Assembly (NCBI RefSeq): GCF_947179515.1
Contig: NC_067473.1
Coordinates: 123,553,909-123,617,908 of the forward strand
Direction: 5' to 3'
DNA from: Apodemus sylvaticus
Taxonomy: Eukaryota > Chordata > Mammalia > Rodentia > Muridae
Length of the DNA: 64,000 bases
This document shows, one piece after another, positions 1-10,745 of the stretch (position 1 is the first letter of the stretch; every line of letters starts with the position of its first letter). A program made the position numbers and the translations under genes. Below the pieces are notes generated by a model that saw only the letters and a list, made by a program, of their open reading frames with translations, ran no database searches and was not told the DNA's origin.

Positions 1-440
1 GGCTATTGCTAACCCAGGGTGTCAGCACTGGGCATCTGTGCCAGCATTTATTAAACATTTTGAACATTTATACAACCATGAAATGACTACAAATAATTCC
101 CTTTGTTTCTTATCATACACCAATGTAAATTGATCATCAGAACCACCTTGGAGACAAATCTCAGGGCATCACTGTGAGAGAGTTTCTACATTGGATTAAT
201 TCTGTCAGTGGCACTAAACCTTGGACTGGGCCCTGGGCTGGATTAGGAGAAAGCATGCTGAAAACAGCATTGACCTCTCTGTTCTTGACTTTGGGTGCAA
301 TGCCACCGCAATCTCAACTTCAGTTGTCATAATGTCCCAGCTACAGAGGACTGCACCTTCAGACTGTAAGCCAAAGTGACCTTTTCCTTCCTTATACTTA
401 TGTATTTTCTGACACCAACAAGAGAACTAACTACTAAAAA
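1..440 (+). repeat. Rodent LTR-like interspersed repeat, 3' part (family A copy 1)
   Basis: From about 150 the text follows a pattern shared with copies near 45,800, 55,300 and 62,650: a 'ccctgggctgga' core, then 'agactgtaagccaaa', then a 3' end with 'agagaactaactac'. Such ends are typical of rodent ERVL-MaLR-like LTRs. The family is not certain and the left edge lies at or beyond the window start. Confidence 0.45.
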
Positions 441-690
441 AGGTAATCAGAAGTTCTCTTCCAAGGTTTCTGCTGCCTAACACTCTACAGCAAAAGCAAT
501 ACATATTGAAGGCCCTATGAATGTGAGCCCCTGAAAGGGAAGAATACATATTTATTTATCCATTCACTTTACAACCCAATATTAGCCTTTTCTCTCCTCC
601 CAGGACCTCTCACACAAGTCCTTCCCCCATTCCACCTTCTCTTTCTGAGAATGGGAAGCACCCCTCTGGGTGTTACTCTCCAACTAACTA

Positions 691-697
691 CCCCCCC

Positions 698-728
<31 letters not shown>
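691..728. repeat. C run followed by (AC)n microsatellite
   Basis: Eight C residues run into about 14 AC units, inside the LINE-1 3' UTR segment. Confidence 0.95.
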
Positions 729-734
<6 letters not shown>

Positions 735-1148
735 TCAAGTCACTATGGGACTAGGTACATCCTCTCCCACTGAGGCAGGGCTCGAGATCCACAGACAGGC
801 AGGCTACAAACTCAGGGACAGCCCCTGCTCCAGTTGTTGGGGAACTTGAATGAAGACCAAGCTGCTCATCTGCTACATATGTGCAGCGGGGGCTAGGTCC
901 AGCCAGTGATCACTCTGGTTGGTGATTCAGTCTCTGGGATCCCCCAAGGGTCCAGGTTAGTTGACTGTTGGTATGAAGTCCCTGTCCTCTTCAGGTCCCT
1001 CAATCCTTCTCCCAACTCTTCTGTAAGACTCCCCAAGCTCCATCTAATGTTTGGGTGTGAGTTCCTGCATCTCTTTCCATTGGCTGCTGAATCAACCCTC
1101 TCAGAGGGTGATTATGCCAGGTTCCTACCTACAAGCATAACAGAATAG

Positions 1149-1640
1149 GGGAACACTCCTATACTACAAGTGCAAACTTGTACAACCATTCTGGAAATAG
1201 ATTTAGTGGTTTTTCAGAAGATTGAGAATAGTTCTACCTCAAGACCCCGCTATACTCAAAAGATGTTCCACCACCCCACAAGGATACTTGCTGAACTATA
1301 TTCATAGCAGTTTTATTTGTAATAGTTAGAAACTGGAAAAATCTAGATGTCCCCCAACTGAAGAATGGAAAAGTAAAATGTGGTTCATTTACACAATGGA
1401 ATACTACTCAGCCATGAAAAACAAGGGCATCATAAATTTTGCAGGCAAATGAAAGGAACTAGAAAATATCATGCTGAGTGAGGTAACCCAGACCCCAAAA
1501 GACATGCATGGTATGTCCTCACTTCTAAGTGGATATTAGCTATAAGGTAAGATAACCATGCCATAATCAACAGACCCAAAGAAGTAACAAGGAGGGCCCA
1601 AGGAAAGATGGTTGAATCTTTCTCAGAAGGGGAAACAAAA
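1149..1640 (+). pseudogene. LINE-1 ORF2 C-terminal remnant (inverted segment)
   Basis: A broken plus-strand frame resembles the carboxyl end of LINE-1 ORF2, with the characteristic YTMEYYSAM stretch encoded near 1,395-1,425 and the following ELENIMLSEVTQ-like stretch. Stops and frameshifts interrupt it. It has no reverse transcriptase domain and cannot be functional. Confidence 0.75.
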
Positions 1641-2149
1641 TAGATATTGGCAGTTGATAAAAGGAGGGAACTGTGTGGAAGAGGGGATAGGGAGGGGAGC
1701 AGGGCAGGGGCAGAAGATCATATGTTGGGAGAGAAAGGGAAAGAGAAGGGTGATTGGCCTGTGGTGGTTGGGGGCATCTCTAGGACATGACAGAGACCTG
1801 GGATGTGGGGGAGACCCCATAGGATATATGGGGGTGACTCTAGCTGAGACTCTTTGTAGTGGGGGATATGGATCCTGAAGTGGTCACTTCCTGTAGCCAG
1901 TCAGGACTCCCAGTGGAGGAGAATAAGGACACCAACTCACCTACAAAAGCTTCAACCCCCAAATCTGTCCTGTCTACAAGATACACAGGGACAAAGATAG
2001 AACAAAGACTGAGGAGATGGCCAGCCATGACCGACCCAAATTGAGACTCATCACACTGACAAGAACCAGTCCCTAACACTACCAACAATACTCTGTTATG
2101 TTTGTAGACAGGAACCTAGTATAACTGTCCTCTGAGAGGAAGAATACAT

Positions 2150-2820
2150 CTTAATCCCAAACATGCTCCCAGTACCCGGCCCAATCCCTAGTATAGTAGG
2201 ATTGTTGTGGGGAACTCACAAAACAGCTAAGACCTGCTACCTATGAATTTTAAGAACTGAGTGGCCTCAGTTGTTGTTTTTCTTAAGTAGTCCTGTCCTT
2301 TGTAGTACATCACACACATACATACACACACACACACACACACACCACAAACACACATGAAGAGAGAGGAAGAGAGAGAAGAAAGGGGGAGATTGATCAA
2401 TAGTTCCTTTGTTAATCACATGATTCTCTAAGAAGGACATATCTAGAAATGTTTAGAGGACTTTTTTCTTATTTCTCCATATAGCCAAGTCATATCCCAG
2501 AGGAAACCTACACAGCTAAAGAGAGAAAGTGCTCTCTTCCAGAGGACGGTGAGGCTACTTAGAACTTTTTGGGTCTAAACTGGTTGTCAAAGGGGCCTCT
2601 TGTAGGATGAAAAGACTCTCCTTCACCGAGATTGTGGAAGGAATAAAAACAGAAGGGATAATTGTTCCCATCAAATAAGAACCCAGCCCTGATTTAATAT
2701 TACCTTTTGTTATCTTCCTGAGAACTTCCTCAAGTAGAAGGAAGTAGTAGTAGCATTTTTCCATTTCACAGATAAAAAAGTTCTGTTTTTTATTTTTTTT
2801 TTTTAAGCAGAAGTAGCTTT
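2150..2820. other. Non-coding gap with (CA)n at about 2,310-2,345
   Basis: No gene or recognisable element was seen apart from the CA tract and a short GA-rich run near 2,358-2,392. A T-rich tract lies at about 2,786-2,804. Confidence 0.6.
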
Positions 2821-3196
2821 AGAATAAATGAGCAGAGCTGGAGAACATCATACTAAGTGAGGTAACCCAGTCTCAAAAGATCAATCATGATATGCACTCA
2901 CTAATAAGTGGATATTAGCCTGGAAAACTGGAATACCCAAAACATAATCCACACATCAAATGAGGTACAAGAAGAATGGAGGAGTGGCCCCTTGTTCTGG
3001 AAAGACTCAGTGAAGCAGTATAGAACAAAATCAGAACAGGGAAGTGGGAAGGGTTGGGTGGGAAAACGGGGAAGGAAGGGGACTGATGGGACTTTCGGGG
3101 AGTGGGGGGTCCAGAAAAGGGGAAATCATTTGAAATGTAAATAAATATATCAATAAAAAAAAAGAAAGTAAAAAAAAAAAAAGAATAAATGAGCAG
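2821..3196 (+). mobile_element. 5'-truncated LINE-1 with 15-bp target-site duplication
   Basis: The repeat agaataaatgagcag is identical at 2821-2835 and 3182-3196. The body begins in the last ORF2 codons ('ctggagaacatcatac') and runs through a G-rich 3' UTR ('gggactttcggggagtgg') to a polyadenylation-like aataaa and an A-rich tail. It is about 350 bp long. Confidence 0.9.
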
Positions 3197-4045
3197 GCAA
3201 ACAAACAAAGAAGCAAGCAGCAGCATCTAAACCTAGACCTCAGCCCTCTCTAAACTCAGTCAGGATGTTTGATGGACTGATGGAAGATAAAGGAAGATAT
3301 GGATAAAGGAAGAGGAAGGACAAACAGAAGAAATGAGCACTGGTGCTTGTGAGCCACACACTGTCTATCCAGATCTGGGAGTAGAATCACCAGTGTTCAA
3401 GAAGCAAGACTAGACTTTCCCTAGATACCCCCAAGGCGAGGTGTACTTTCCTTACCAAGCTCTTCCAGGTCCCCTCCTGCTGGACCCGAACCTCCCCAGA
3501 ATTCCATAAAGACCTAAAGCCTATACCACCTAAGCTTCCTTCAATTGTCACCCACCTTAGGTCCTTCTCTGCCCAATCCGTGCTCCTGTGGCCATCTCAG
3601 CCTGTCCTGAATGCAGTAGGCTGCTCCAGACAGCTGAGTCCTCACCATGATTCCTGTTGGGACTGGTTTTCTCATGAGTTGTTTCTATCAAAATATTTCC
3701 AAGTGGATTCTCTTTGGGAGGAGCATGTGTCTTTAAGTATAATGTTTATTATCAAGTTACCCATTCCATTGGCATCAGCAGACCCACCAACAATTTAGTG
3801 TCAGCTCTGTATATACTACTCCAGCTATTATACTAAATGCCTTGGGGCTGATTAAATGATCCTCATTCCAATCCTATGAAACAGGGACTACACATATTGC
3901 TTCTTATGGAAAAACAAGATTGAAGAGATTATATAACATGTCTAGCATTACACACACCTCTTTTTCTTTTGATAGTCTTCAAAGTACACACATACACGTA
4001 AGACAAAGCAGCAACTTGTCAATATTTAATGACCTTTTTCTTTAC
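3197..4045. other. Unique non-coding stretch with one possible MIR
   Basis: No gene seen. At about 3,805-3,960 the phrase 'attaaatgatcctcattcc' followed by 'cctatgaaacagggac' resembles a plus-strand MIR. Confidence 0.5.
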
Positions 4046-4109
4046 TTTCCTCCCTCCCTCCCTCCCTCCCTCCCTCCCTCCCTCCCTCCCTCCCTCTCTC
4101 CCTCTCTCC
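4046..4109. repeat. (CCCT)n microsatellite
   Basis: About 14 tandem CCCT units degrade into CTCTCC at the right end. It is a strand-asymmetric pyrimidine tract with mirror symmetry. Confidence 0.95.
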
Positions 4110-4820
4110 TGTGAGTTTTAAGTATATTCTAAATGCTTCACAAGTAAAAGAAAAAGTCCTATGTGCTGCCCATGGAGGAATCATAATCAAGTGGAAGATG
4201 CCCACACATCAGACAGATATTAAGTAGAGAATGAAGTGTTCAATACATAACTATGGGCTCATGCATCCAGAAGACGGCAGACCCGGGGGTTCTCCAGTAG
4301 CTTCCCTCTCAATGTCCCCATCACTGAAGCCTCTCAGAAACAAGCCTTTACAACACTCAAAGCAAAGGTGACTGATTTATCCCTCCTCACAATCCTGTAC
4401 CCCTAGCAACAAAGTGCACTGTGAGTCTGCATCAGTACCAGAGAGATTCTGAATGCATCCAAGAAATTGTGCTTGGCAGCAATGTGAGGACCTAGGCTCT
4501 TACTGTCCTGAGCAGTTATCAGTGGGACTCTGCACAGAAATCCAATATCCTTCCTTATTTTCACAGATGATTGTTCATGACGTTTACAAGCAGCTTCAAA
4601 TGAGTACACAGGTTTTATTTCCCTACAGACTTTAAATAACGATGTCCTGCCACAGGCTGAAAATCTGGTTGGCACGACCGAGGACATGTCAGCTTGAAGC
4701 TACAATACCTTTGAGGTATCGAACATATTTGGGAAATAAAAATCTTAAAAGGAAAAAAAAGATGTTTTCCCTGTGGAAATTTTGACTACTAGAATATACA
4801 CTTCCTCCCAAGCCTGAGTG
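4110..4820. other. Unique non-coding stretch
   Basis: Nothing recognisable seen on either strand beyond short chance frames. Confidence 0.5.
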
Positions 4821-5265
4821 TATCAGTTACCTATTACAACGAAAATACTGGATATAAGATCTGTGAGTTATTCCTCTGAGTCTGTCTACAGGGCTTTCCT
4901 TAGCAGCTAGGTTGGCAGACCTAAAGCACTGGGATCTATCCTGCTCCCCTCCATGTCTGCGAGCAGACAGCTAACAGCCAGATACTTTCTTCTCATGGCA
5001 ATGGTGAAGTGGAAGATGGCAGCAGATCACGTCTACAACCCCAGTCTTTGTCTGCCTTAGGTTGACATCTTACTGGTCTAGCATGTCCGTGGCCTGCCAC
5101 CATGTTCCCTGACATGATAGCCATAGGCTCACCCTCTGAAACCATAAGCAAGCCGGCAATTGAATGTCCTCATAAAACAGTACAAGAGTTGGGTTGGGCA
5201 TGGAGTCTTTTCACAGCAATAGAAAAGTAACTAAAACATTAGTTGGAACCAAAAGGTGGTGGCCA
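4820..5265 (+). repeat. Rodent LTR-like repeat, ORR1/MT-type 3' end
   Basis: The right end ('tcacagcaatagaaaagtaa' then ctaaaaca) is typical of rodent MaLR-type LTR ends in plus orientation. The left end ('cagttacctattacaac') resembles the same kind of end in reverse, so this may be two abutting fragments. Family and left edge are uncertain. Confidence 0.45.
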
Positions 5266-7664
5266 ATGGGGGCCATTTTATTCAAGCCACAGCAAGCTCC
5301 AAGGAGTAATGTAGAAAGAAAAACAGCCCAGCACTTGGTGCCAGACAGCCTTCTTTGCTTTTCCACAAAATGGAACAATTATCAGTTATATTTAAAGTAA
5401 TAAACGTAATGCACACTGATCTAAAAACATATGCCTATAAGTTGAAGTGCATTTTCTTTTTGTTCTCCATAGAACACTTTTCTATGCAGAAACCAGGCTG
5501 TTGCTTGGTAATATCCACTGTACCGCATATTGTGGATCAAACCATTTCCCAAGTCATTTGTTGATTTGGGGATCCGCTGGTATAATCTTTGGTTTGGTGA
5601 AGTTCTCATTAGCAAATTATGCTCCTGTCTAAATGATGGCTGACAAGGGAAACACATTCTGCTCTTCATCCCTAGTCGCCCAGCCCCGGCCCCAGCCCCA
5701 GCCCCGGCCACAGCCCCAGGCACTTTGTTGTACTGAGAACAAATCCAGATGTCAGCGTGCATCTTGGCCAGTAAGCAGGTGTCTGCTCCTTCCATATGAC
5801 CTAGAAGTAGAGACCCAACCTTGGCCTCAGCTGACAGTGTCACCTCCGACCCTTCCTGTTTCCCTGAAGTCCACCTGGCACTGTAGACTAGCCAATGCTA
5901 TGCCTTATCTGTGTCCATATGGCTGTCACCTCACCTCTCAGACCCTTGTCACCACCTCACTGTTTCAGTGTTGTAGGTCAGCACCTTAAACACAGCACAG
6001 CTATGCTTGGGTCTTGTGACCAAACTCCAACCCCAAGAAATACTTATTTTTATACCTTCCAGGGATTCCTGAGCTATTTAAATTAATTAATTCATGAGAA
6101 GCTGTCTTTCAAAACAAACAGTAAATACTTCTTAAAATAGGTTTTGGGGACACCTTTTAAAACTACTGAATTATACTTGGTAAAGCAAAGAAAGTGGAAA
6201 CATCGTTCCTTCATTCTCTCCTGCTTTCTGCTCACTTATTTCAGACAAACAAACAAACAAACAAACACCCCCAACAACCTGCAAATCATACTTGAAAAAG
6301 GAAAATTAATTTTAAAAAGGGTAGCTGTCAATCATACAACTATGATTAGGCAGAACCCAAGTAGTTATCAGGAGAGGGTCCAAAACAGTGTTCCATGGCT
6401 ACCACAGGCCTTATAAACATTTAGGAAGGGCAGCAACCCCAATGGGAAGGGCTATGCTATAAAGATATGACAGTACCAAGGCAACCACTCTGTTGAGCAT
6501 GTTTCAACAGAACAAATAGTCTAACAGTCAGATCCTACCAGAGCCAGCCTCCCTGCTTCACAAGCTTGTGTAACAAAGAGACCCTAAAGTACTCCGTTGG
6601 TCAGGGTTGTCTTTGAAAGACAAGCCTGACAAGAGATAAATATACAAGACAGACATAAGCAGACAGAGGAAGGAAGGCATAGGGACTAATGATAAGAGAG
6701 AGATCAGCTCCCACAGCCACATAGGCTGAGACCCTACAGTGTATGCTAATGTGCAAAACACCCGAGGGAGTGCATTGTCCCCACTGTAAGGCCACCAAGC
6801 CCAAAGGGCCAGTGCTGAGCATGAAGCAGGGAGGCTGGCTAACTCCCTCACACTGTGGGGAGGGTCAGTTCAGCTTGCTGGGTGAAACTCACCTCTATTT
6901 TGAAGAACAATCTACTTTACTGAAGCCCAGTGACTTAAATGTTCATCTCACCCTAGAACGCCATCACAGAAAAAGCTAGAATACTGTAAGATCAACTATC
7001 AGTGCGCCTTGTGGCTGGCACAGCCAAGTTGTCACACAAAATGATCCATCACAAACAGCCCAGTGGATTTTAAAATTCTGGAGACGTTTACTCAGACGGA
7101 ATTTCTAGATAGTATGTGACAAGTTCACTGAGAGCAGGTGTGTGCTAGGAGGAATAGGGAAACCAAGGGGAGAACCATTAACAGACAATGAGTCATCGGA
7201 TCAGCAGCCCCTGGTACTGCTCCATCTGCAGCCTCCCCAAGTGAGGTTAGCCAGCAGGGAGGAGGGTTATGTGGGAAAGCAATCAAGACAACAGGACTAA
7301 TAGCTTGTGCACACCTAGTACGTGTATACCTATGCAAAATTGTGACTAGGGTGGATGTCTGTCTCGGACATTTTCCCTCGTTTATAATTCCTTTGGGGGT
7401 TTTTCTTCTGTGAATCCTCTGAAGGCTGCAGAGCCTCAGGCTGTAGCAGCAGGCTCTCAGTCCCAGCCCTACCTCCATTTTCTCCTTAAGTGATCTCATT
7501 CACAGATTTAAATACCATCAATATGCCTGTGCTTCCCAAATTTATGTTTCCCAGCCCAGATCTCCCCTAGCAAACAGCGATTTCATATGGTACAGCTTAA
7601 TATAGCAACCAGCAGGAAAAAAAAATTCTCACTCCTACCATCAGCTAGCTAACTCTCTCCTCCC
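5266..7664. other. Unique non-coding stretch with minor tandem repeats
   Basis: Holds a short C-rich repeat (cagccccggcc units, 5,677-5,720) and an (ACAA)n run (6,245-6,267). No element or exon was recognised. Confidence 0.5.
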
Positions 7665-7666
7665 TC

Positions 7667-7670
<4 letters not shown>

Positions 7671-7731
<61 letters not shown>
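7671..7731. repeat. (TC)n microsatellite, about 30 units
   Basis: About 61 bp of uninterrupted TC, preceded by a looser CTCCCT-rich lead from 7,650. It is homopyrimidine with mirror symmetry and so can in principle form triplex DNA. Confidence 0.97.
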
Positions 7732-7734
<3 letters not shown>

Positions 7735-7829
7735 GCCTTCTGGTCACATGATTTGTAAGCCCAGAAAACTCATTAACTGCACCCACTGCCATTTATAACC
7801 TCTGTGAACTAGCTGCAAGGTGACTGCTC

Positions 7830-8185
7830 TCTTTTTTTCTGTTGCTGTGTCAAAAAGACATTGTGATGCAAAGCCACCTAGGGCAAGGGAAGATGCATCT
7901 GACTCAAGCTTACAGGTCCCAGCCCATCATTAAGAGAAGCCAGTATAGAAACTCAAGCACTAGCTGGAGACAGACACCATGGAGGGACAGACACACCTTG
8001 CTGCTCTGCTGCGCTGTACCTAGCTGTCCTTCCTGTACAGCCCAAGCCACTGTCTAGGGATGGTTCTGCCCACAGTGGTCCGGTCCTTCCCACATAAATC
8101 AATAATCAAGACAATCTCTACAGACAGTCTATGGGCCAGCCTGATGTAGACAATTCCTTGACTGCAGCTTTCCTCTCAGGTGACT
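7830..8185 (-). repeat. Rodent LTR-like interspersed repeat, antisense
   Basis: The left edge 'tttctgttgctgtgtcaaaa' and the downstream 'gatgtagacaattcc' resemble a common rodent MaLR-type repeat read in reverse. It is diverged, and family and edges are uncertain. Confidence 0.4.
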
Positions 8186-8484
8186 TCAGAGGCTAACCAG
8201 GATAGTGACCAGGTGTGCCTGCATTTACTTCAGAGGCCTTTAGATGGCCTTTTCACTCCAGCATCTGTTCAACTTTCGTCAGGTAGCGCCTGGGACCTAG
8301 TGCTGGATTAGAGACCTATGATCCAATCTGAGACACTAGCTAGAAACACTCAGAATAATTCTGTTGGCTGACTGATGCCTCAGAGAATAAAACTTCCATT
8401 TGGTAAAAAATGTCCACCTAGGTTGGCATAACTGGCTGTTGCCAGGTAACTGTGGGGTGGAGTTTAGACAGAAATCTAACAAAG

Positions 8485-8680
8485 GTTGCTGTGCAAGCAT
8501 GAAGACAAGAGTTTGATCCCCCAAACCCATAGAATAAAATACAAAAGCTGAGTGTGTAACACGTACTTGTGATCCCAGGGACAGAGACAGGCAGATCCTT
8601 GGGCTCACTGCCAGGCAGCCGGTCCTTATCCGTAAGCTCCAGGTTCCAAAGAGACACACTCCAAGGAAACCGAGGTACAC
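8485..8680 (+). repeat. B4-type SINE
   Basis: The order 'gagtttgatcccccaaaccc', 'agctgagtgtgtaacacg', 'gatcccagggacagagac' and 'taagctccaggttcc' follows the B4 consensus from its ID/tRNA-like part into its B1-like part. It is moderately diverged. Confidence 0.75.
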
Positions 8681-9104
8681 CACTCCTGAGTTTGTTTTCT
8701 GTATTCTGGGGATAAGCAGAAGCATACAGGAGCAGGCCAGGCTTGCAGAACCAGGACTGTAGCTCCTATTGCAACATTCCTAAGGAGCAGAAGGAGGTTA
8801 CTGCTAAAACTGAACCAGGCTCTCAGCACAGTACTAATGGATAAGCTGACCCAGCTTCAGCCTTCTAAGGAGGCATTGGCTCAGCTGGGGTGTGGGGAGG
8901 AAAGTGTGGGGGGGGGGCTAGAAAAGAGTAACAAAGCTCTTTGTCAACAGCAGCATCTCCACCCCCACCCAGGCACACCCATTTTCCTGGGAAATCTGTC
9001 TTCCAAGCTTCTGTCTTCAATGGAGAGGAAATAAGGGTTCCAGGAGCAATTTATCTGATGCTCCCTGTTTTAAAACACATGTGCGACATAAAGCCGGGAG
9101 AACC
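8681..9104. other. Unique non-coding stretch
   Basis: Contains a run of ten G at 8,908-8,917; nothing else recognised. Confidence 0.5.
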
Positions 9105-9245
9105 ACACAGCAAACCTGCCAGCTTCAGGGTCTCCATCTCCCCATGTGTGAGTGGCAATAGTAAGCAGATATGCTTGATGAGGGATCTGCGCTCACTTAA
9201 AGAATGCATGAAACAGCTCGGGAGAACGCCTGGCAGGCAGGAGAG
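9105..9245 (-). repeat. MIR SINE, antisense
   Basis: 'cagggtctccatctcccc' and the downstream 'agaacgcctggcaggcag' match the reversed MIR body and its 'tgcctggcac' end. Highly diverged, as expected for a pre-rodent element. Confidence 0.55.
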
Positions 9246-10114
9246 AGCCAACACACACGTTTGGGATTCATACCCTTCTCCCAGGCTTGCCTTCTCATGA
9301 GGGGACCGAGAAAATCTGACAGACCTGAACTGGCGGTGCCATGTGCCAATGTCCTTCCTATTCTGCATACAGAACAAAGCAAATGGGGGTTGCTTCTCTA
9401 AAATTAACCCTTTTCTATCTCTGAGCTAGGGAAATTAGACCTAACAGTTACAGCAGGGAACAAGAAGTGAACGAGGGGACAGATCTTCACTTCAAGAACA
9501 AATGGCCTTCTTTAAACAAAAGATGGGCTGAGGGGCAGCCAGGGATTTGCCTCTCTTATGAAGCCAGGCTAATTACTTTTCTGTAGGTTTTTCAATTAAA
9601 TAAGCTCAAGGGCCAAGGACACCTTGCCATGTGTGGGAGACTGCCCTCTGCTGTAGATTTTTGTTACTGCAGTAGGGCTGGGTGTTGGAATTTTCAGGTC
9701 CAGGAATCCTAGAACTTTTGCCAGTAGAGGATGCTGACCTATTGAACTCTGCCCTCTGCCCTCCAAACAGAAAAAGAACCACATAGTGTTTGTAACCAAA
9801 GGAAAAAGTGTTTGGGGAGGATCCCAGACCAGAGGATGTTGTTGAGAACAGAAGTACTCACACCCCTGATGACTCAGCCTTAAGGTCAGGGAAAGGCTCT
9901 CAGGAACAAGGGCAAGGCAACTGTGGAAGCATCCCTAAGACTCATGTTCATAGCAAGTTGTTACACAATACCAGGTGGTGACCCTGAGGAATCAGCAAAA
10001 GGAAGAAAGCTCACATGGTCAGAGTAGACTCATGGTGCACAGCCACTATCTCTGGACAGAAGTCTGGATAAGGCCTGACAGAGAGAAAGTTCATGACGCT
10101 GGCTTGTTGAATAT
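9246..10114. other. Unique non-coding stretch
   Basis: No gene, RNA or repeat recognised on either strand. Confidence 0.5.
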
Positions 10115-10262
10115 GCCAGATGGGGGCACACACATAGCATGGCATTGTGTGGAGATCAGAGGACAGCTTTGTAGGGTAAGTTCTTGCCTATGCTTCCATG
10201 GGTTCTAATGACCCAACTCAGGTTTCCAAGCAAGCACCTTTACCTGATGAGCCATCTTCCCT
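10115..10262 (-). repeat. B3-type SINE, antisense
   Basis: 'gtggagatcagaggacag' followed by 'cacctttacctgatgagcca' and 'tcttccc' is the reversed 3'-to-5' order of B3/B2-related SINEs. Confidence 0.65.
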
Positions 10263-10481
10263 TGCTGTATTGCTTATTACTTCTTCTAACTAATTTTCTG
10301 TAATATTGTAATTTTCACTGGCAATTATTACAAATGTTCTATGGATATTCTCACATGAGCGAAAAGCCCAGATAGTCTATAGTTGCAAGAAACGTGGAGC
10401 TGCCAACTTCTGCTGGAAGCAGCCTAAGCTGATCAAATGAACCTTACCTCTACAACTTAATAACTTTCTTTTATTTGGAGA

Positions 10482-10617
10482 TGATGGTTGCAAGACAGGG
10501 TTTCTCCATGTAGCCCTGGCTGTCCTAGTACTCTCTCTTTCTCTGTAGATCAGGTTGGCTTTGAACTCAGAGATCTGTCTACCTCTGCCTCTCATGTGTG
10601 GCACCATGCCTGGCTAA
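10482..10617 (-). repeat. B1 SINE, antisense
   Basis: Reads 'gacagggtttctccatgtag', 'ccctggctgtcctagtac', 'ttgaactcagagatctg' and 'caccatgcctggct', which is a full-length B1 in reverse. Confidence 0.9.
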
Positions 10618-10649
10618 CAAATTAAAAACTTTAAAATTAGTGCAAGGCA

Positions 10650-10745
10650 TAACTTCATGAGCCTGTTTTCTTATCTACAAAATGGGATTCCAACATACCT
10701 TGGGGGAGGTGTATAGACTAGAACTCACATCTGTATCAGTTAGTT
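10650..10745 (-). repeat. Possible MIR, antisense
   Basis: 'ctgttttcttatctacaaaa' then 'tgggattccaacatacc' resembles the reversed MIR core. No independent edge is visible. Confidence 0.4.

Larger units (their letters stand above)
538..2149 (-). mobile_element. LINE-1 insertion with inverted 5' half (twin-priming structure)
   Basis: The perfect 12-bp repeat ggaagaatacat stands at 538-549 and 2138-2149 and fits a target-site duplication. Between the copies, 550-1147 is LINE-1 3' UTR in minus orientation, ending in a decayed A-rich tail (read as tatttatttat at 550-560). From 1149 to 2137 is the end of ORF2 plus the start of the 3' UTR in plus orientation. The two halves overlap by about 50 bp of the same 3' UTR stretch around 'ctgttatg'. 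The order fits one 5'-truncated minus-strand insertion whose 5' part was inverted by twin priming. Many substitutions suggest an old Lx-type copy. Confidence 0.75.
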
